Below, one piece after another: positions 60,628 to 64,000 of a stretch of 64,000 bases of DNA. Below the pieces are notes generated by a model. That model saw only the letters and a program-made list of their open reading frames with translations. It did not search any database and was not told where the DNA came from. A program made the translations under genes and the position numbers. Source of the DNA: an uncultured Pirellulaceae bacterium (GTDB taxonomy: Bacteria > Planctomycetota > Planctomycetia > Pirellulales > Pirellulaceae). Location: NCBI GenBank assembly GCA_937928555.1, contig CALFWR010000052.1:38377-102376 (forward strand), in the 5' to 3' direction. Each line of letters opens with the position of its first letter. Position 1 is the stretch's first letter.

Positions 60628-61622
60628 AGCAGACCCTCGTCATGGTGGCCGTCGTTGTCAAAGTCGTCGTTATCAAGGTCGTCATTTTCGGGATCGATAT
60701 CAGGATGCAATGGATCAGAGGGGTCAAAGAAAAAATCTCCGAAGCCCATCGGCAATGCCTGCCCGCCAAGCGTCAGATTTTTCTTGCGAGCCAAAGTATC
60801 CAGGTCCAGTGCTTCGGTTCCCAGACAGTGCTCCAGTGCCTCTCCCCAGGCTTTGTCTTTGGACATGGGGTGATCGGGATCCTGCTGAATTCGCTTCATT
60901 GCAAACCGCAGCAGATTGATTCCATCGCGCGTGGAAAAGTCCAGTTTCAGTTCGTGGGACTTTTGCAAAAACTCGACCGTCATCGTGAGCATGTCGTCTT
61001 CGATGAATGGCAAATGATATTTCAGAATGGCTTTTTCGTCTTCGCGTGAAGGGAACTTCAGCGGCAGCGTGGGTTGCAGGCGGCTGATGATGTAGTCGGG
61101 AATCTCAAACGTTGATTCGTCCTGATTCATCGTCACCGCACAGCGAAAGTCCGGATGGGCTTTGACCGAAATTCCGGCCACGATCGATTCGACGTAGCGG
61201 CGATGGTCCAGCAGTGGAGCCAGACTGGCCCAAGACTTTTCGTTCATGCGGTTGCCTTCGTCCAGAACGCAAACGCCGCCCTTGATCATGGCGGAAACCA
61301 ACGGCGAAGCGTGGTAAGCGATTTTGCCACTTTCTGCCAGAACCGGCGTCACCAACAGGTCTTCGGGGCGCGTGTCGGCGGTACACTGATAAATGTACAG
61401 CGGTTGCTTTCGCATTTCCGCCGCCGCCATCGCCAATGCGGTTTTTCCGATTCCCGGTGGCCCCACGATCCGCGGCGCAAGTGGCAGGTCCTTTTCGTCC
61501 ACAACCAACCAGCATGCCAGCAGTTGCGTGAGGACTTCACGCTGACCTATCCACTGATTCTCAAGCTCATGCGGTTGGCTGAGATGGAGGGAGATGCTTT
61601 GGATCTGAACCGTTTCGCTCAT
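60624..61622 (-). CDS. MoxR-type AAA ATPase
   Basis: 332 residues from the ATG at 61622; a long in-frame upstream extension shows no homology and looks like repeat-derived DNA. AAA (MoxR/AAA_5) motifs: Walker [15 protein letters not shown], Walker [13 protein letters not shown], sensor-1 CAVTMNQDE and arginine-finger region [12 protein letters not shown]. The C-terminal about 40 residues are acidic ([14 protein letters not shown]). MoxR ATPases act as chaperones that mature enzyme complexes, normally with VWA-domain proteins; no VWA gene lies here. Confidence 0.88.
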   Translation of the reverse strand: MSETVQIQSISLHLSQPHELENQWIGQREVLTQLLACWLVVDEKDLPLAPRIVGPPGIGKTALAMAAAEMRKQPLYIYQCTADTRPEDLLVTPVLAESGKIAYHASPLVSAMIKGGVCVLDEGNRMNEKSWASLAPLLDHRRYVESIVAGISVKAHPDFRCAVTMNQDESTFEIPDYIISRLQPTLPLKFPSREDEKAILKYHLPFIEDDMLTMTVEFLQKSHELKLDFSTRDGINLLRFAMKRIQQDPDHPMSKDKAWGEALEHCLGTEALDLDTLARKKNLTLGGQALPMGFGDFFFDPSDPLHPDIDPENDDLDNDDFDNDGHHDEGLL

Positions 61623-62059
61623 GGCTGCTTTTTCTGACTCTTCGATGGAAAACGCAACGATACCGTTGACCCTGCACCTCGTGAAGAGGCGAGGGCTACA
61701 AACGGACAGGGAAAGCAACCATGGCGGTTCCAGCCCAAGGCGCCCAAGGCCGTGAAAAGTTTCCAGAGGTCGGTTAATGGTGAGCCGAGACGCGTAAGCG
61801 ACCGGGATGGTCGGCGCGGTAGTCTGCGGGCTCCAGCGAAGAACACACTTTGAAAAGTCCATCATTTTTCGCAGGAGTCACCCGAGGCCTTTGCTTATTA
61901 GGGCCAACGGCTCATTTCGGTCGCGGTCGCCCGTTGAGCCGAACAATCCGCCCGATCCCGAGAACCCTCCTCTGCCGGGAAAACCCACAAAACTCCAAAT
62001 GCAACCTACACTTTTGCCTAAGCCGGAACCTGCGGACACTGGAAAAAGAGGAGTCATAA
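61623..62059. other. Divergent intergenic region, possible dispersed repeat
   Basis: 437 bp between the MoxR and channel genes. The part at about 61640-61860 codes nonsense in frame with the MoxR start (an Arg/Leu-rich extension) and resembles short repeat-derived sequences of planctomycetes. No gene. Promoters are not clear; GAGGAG at 62049-62054 serves the channel start. Confidence 0.4.
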
Positions 62060-62950
62060 GTGCAGCCATTGCGAAAACGCATCTATGAGATCTTTGCCGA
62101 ACCCGAAGAGGGAGACTGGCTGGGGAACTTTGTGACCGGTTCGATTCTGGTTCTGATTGCAGTCAATGTTACCCTGGGCATCTTGGAAACGGTCGAAGCT
62201 CTCAACAGCCGGTACGCGAGCTTTTTTTACTGGTTCGAAGTTGTTTCAGTGGCCATCTTTACCGCCGAATACCTGCTTCGATTGTGGGCGTGTACCTCAC
62301 GAGCCGAATTCAGCGAGCCGGTCAAAGGCCGATTCAGGATGGCGACGCAGCCGATGTCTGTCATCGACCTGCTGGCGATCGCTCCTTTCTATCTTCAGTT
62401 TTTGCTTCCGTCGGGAATGGACCTGAGGTTCATTCGCATGCTGAGACTGTTTCGTCTGTTCCGACTTTTTCGCATGGCCAGTTTGGCGTCTGCGGTCAAC
62501 ACCGTAAAAAACGTTTTCCTGCTGAAAAAGGAACAGCTTTCGATCGCTGTGTTTGTGCTGCTATTGGTTGTGTTGTTTTCGGCCAGCCTGATGTACCTGT
62601 GCGAAAGCGGTCAGCCGGGCACCAAATTCACCAGTATCCCTCAATCGATGTGGTGGGCGATGGTGACCGTCACGACGATCGGCTACGGAGACATGTACCC
62701 TGAAACGCCGATGGGCCAGATCCTTGGTGCCGTTATCGGTTTTGTTGGTGTCTGCGTGTTCGCCTTGCCAGTCGCAATCCTCGGCGCTGGCTTTGTCGAA
62801 GAACTGGAAAGGGAACAGAAAGAAAGCCAGCCCGATTCAGACGTTGCCAATCCCGCTTCCGAAGCGGCCGCACTAAACGAATCAACTCTTGATGCCATCG
62901 CCGAACGCGTGGCCGAGAAAGTCATCGCGAAAATGGAACGCGGATCCTGA
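62060..62950 (+). CDS. Voltage-gated-type potassium channel
   Basis: 296 residues. GTG start at 62060 with GAGGAG about 6 bases upstream. Six membrane segments with voltage-sensor S4 (FIRMLRLFRLFRLFRMASLA), pore filter TTIGYGDMYP and inner helix GAVIGFVGVCVFALPVAILG. The C-terminus is a short acidic region and a helix (AIAERVAEKVIAKMERGS). Intact Kv/Kch-type channel. The relative at 23273 differs by a zinc-ribbon tail. Confidence 0.92.
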   Translation: MQPLRKRIYEIFAEPEEGDWLGNFVTGSILVLIAVNVTLGILETVEALNSRYASFFYWFEVVSVAIFTAEYLLRLWACTSRAEFSEPVKGRFRMATQPMSVIDLLAIAPFYLQFLLPSGMDLRFIRMLRLFRLFRLFRMASLASAVNTVKNVFLLKKEQLSIAVFVLLLVVLFSASLMYLCESGQPGTKFTSIPQSMWWAMVTVTTIGYGDMYPETPMGQILGAVIGFVGVCVFALPVAILGAGFVEELEREQKESQPDSDVANPASEAAALNESTLDAIAERVAEKVIAKMERGS

Positions 62951-62964
62951 TCCTGGCAATCAGA

Positions 62965-63705
62965 TCAGACCGGCGCTTCGACCTTGCGGATCGCTCCTGC
63001 GGTGACGCTGGTGTTGCACGCGAAATGCAGCAGCGGCGGCGTATCGGGAATGTCGATTCCCAACCAGTGGGTCATCGAATTCTCGTGCACGATCGCTTGG
63101 GCATCCTGAAGCTCCCACGGATCATGCATCACATCGCCGCGGTAAAGATGCCCGGTTTTCTCGTTTGAAGAATAGAGCGAATAGCGGCTGGTCAAAAAGT
63201 GCTCCAGCGTTCCCCGCTGCGCCTCACGCACAGTCCCCAAACCGCGATACTCGACTTTTAACGACGCTTTTGGGTACTTCGAATCGGTGCGGTGCGAGTC
63301 GTACATGACCCACGACCCGCAATCGCAGCCACGGTCCTTTCTGAATTTGATTTTCGCATCCACGTACGCAAGGTGAAATAACCAGCGAGCGCCTCGAACC
63401 GCAATCGGATTGGTCGCGTCAAGCGAAAAGAACCATACGCCTTTGCGGCCATCAGGCCCCACGACGTAAGTCCGCACATTGAGTTCCGGAAACCGGGAAA
63501 GCCAAGGCAAGTCCGGCAGCCAGCGAAGTGAAACGCCCGACATGCGAAACGGCACGATCCCGATCCAGGCTTGACCGTCAAAGGTATCCAATCGCAAACC
63601 GGTCGGCAGGTGAGCCCTGAGCTGTGCCGCATCGACCTGCCAATGCATGAATAGAAGGTCGTGCCAAACCATCCGCATCAAGCCGGTTGATTGCATTGAT
63701 TCCAT
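62965..63705 (-). CDS. DUF2071 (YqjF-like) protein
   Basis: About 246 residues. WHDLLFMHWQVDAAQLRAHL, GQAWIGIVPFRMSGVSLRWL, FPELNVRTYVVGPDGRKGVW and FFSLDA are the signatures of the DUF2071/YqjF family, found widely in bacteria and of unknown function, distantly like acetoacetate-decarboxylase folds. The start is not certain: ATG at 63705 is where the family begins; in-frame starts to 63834 add about 43 residues without homology. Convergent with the channel gene (14-bp gap). Confidence 0.88.
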   Translation of the reverse strand: MESMQSTGLMRMVWHDLLFMHWQVDAAQLRAHLPTGLRLDTFDGQAWIGIVPFRMSGVSLRWLPDLPWLSRFPELNVRTYVVGPDGRKGVWFFSLDATNPIAVRGARWLFHLAYVDAKIKFRKDRGCDCGSWVMYDSHRTDSKYPKASLKVEYRGLGTVREAQRGTLEHFLTSRYSLYSSNEKTGHLYRGDVMHDPWELQDAQAIVHENSMTHWLGIDIPDTPPLLHFACNTSVTAGAIRKVEAPV

Positions 63706-63859
63706 TGAATTTTGAGCGGCGTCAGGCTTAAGAGTTTTTCGGTGTTGAGTAATAGCGATTCCCCCATAGACCGAAACCGAAGAGCTGCTGTCGTCGTAAC
63801 GACTTGGCAGCAAATTCGCCCAAATCAGTGCCAAAGGGGTACCTTTTCAGCGGGGTTAA

Positions 63860-64000
63860 CCCGGATTATTCACGACGACGGGCGTTGATTTGCGTTGAAC
63901 CTCACTGACACGAAGGTCAAAGCTGGATTGTCGCCCAGATTTCGGTTCATCTCGTTGATGAAGTCCAGACCAGAGACTCTTTTCCAACCGGTGCGATGTT
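63860..64000 (+). mobile_element. MITE-like repeat, copy D (cut by the window edge, subfamily 2)
   Basis: Starts CCCGGATTATTCACGACGAC and matches copy C inside (GATTTGCGTTGAACC, GGTCAAAGCTGGATTGTC, CAGATTTCGGTTCA). The right end lies beyond the window. Confidence 0.85.

Noticed and set aside
61623..61865. N-terminal extension of the MoxR gene
   Set aside because: 81 extra codons before the ATG at 61622 look repeat-derived and have no match to MoxR; homology starts shortly after 61622.

Overview
The window looks like chromosome from a planctomycete, most likely of the Pirellulaceae. Supporting this are a secreted protein with LTxxQ-type repeats, a membrane protein whose N-terminus matches the planctomycete 'FDPYHKWLGI..PPNHYRLLG' domain, many Tat/Sec-exported proteins of unknown function, a two-gene MoxR module, and families of short dispersed palindromic repeats. 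The genus cannot be fixed from the sequence alone. I see no rRNA, tRNA, CRISPR array, prophage or complete insertion sequence.

Layout. 1-4.5 kb: the 3' end of RNase PH, an FxsA-like membrane protein and two planctomycete-type proteins. 4.7-14.4 kb: a TrhO-RluA fusion for RNA modification, a LysM protein coupled to a YpsA-like protein, a TlpA-like thioredoxin, a MATE exporter, a DsbD-N-like protein, Apt and a second RluA-family enzyme. 14.5-19.5 kb: a three-gene operon of membrane-fusion-type proteins (HlyD; GAF-HlyD; M50 metalloprotease-HlyD) with no ABC or RND partner beside it. 19.5-21.8 kb: two tandem S1C/HtrA proteins, one intact and one rearranged with lost catalytic residues. 22-35 kb: a Tat-exported beta-propeller, a K+ channel with a zinc-ribbon tail, a polyprenol-phosphate glycosyltransferase, an SH3-like protein, a VOC protein, a YhaN/YhaO-like (SbcC/SbcD-type) pair and an RlmM-like methyltransferase. 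35.4-36.1 kb: a four-helix-bundle gene broken by one in-frame stop, bracketed by inverted arrays of a 7-bp repeat. 36.3-41.4 kb: cyclophilin, Gfo/Idh/MocA oxidoreductase, flotillin-like FloA with a small partner, and a 3-hydroxyisobutyrate-dehydrogenase-type enzyme.

41.7-58.5 kb is a Tad (tight adherence) pilus locus: TadC, TadB, TadA/CpaF, CpaB/RcpC, prepilin peptidase, a secretin with a Phe/Gly-rich insert, a CpaD-like lipoprotein, a TPR lipoprotein (TadD-like), and five small or modular pilin-like proteins. All five pilins share an N-terminal helix in which the conserved Glu sits six residues after the Gly, not five. One carries a LamG-like lectin domain and three share an Asp/Cys-rich motif. 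A strong intrinsic terminator follows one of them, which I take to be the major pilin. No TadZ/CpaE or typical TadE/F/G is visible.

58.7-64 kb: a MoxR ATPase with a DUF5682-like partner, a second K+ channel and a DUF2071 protein. A MITE-like repeat family of about 187 bp with terminal inverted repeats beginning CCCGGATTATTCACGA occurs five times from 37 kb to the right edge; three copies lie inside the Tad locus.
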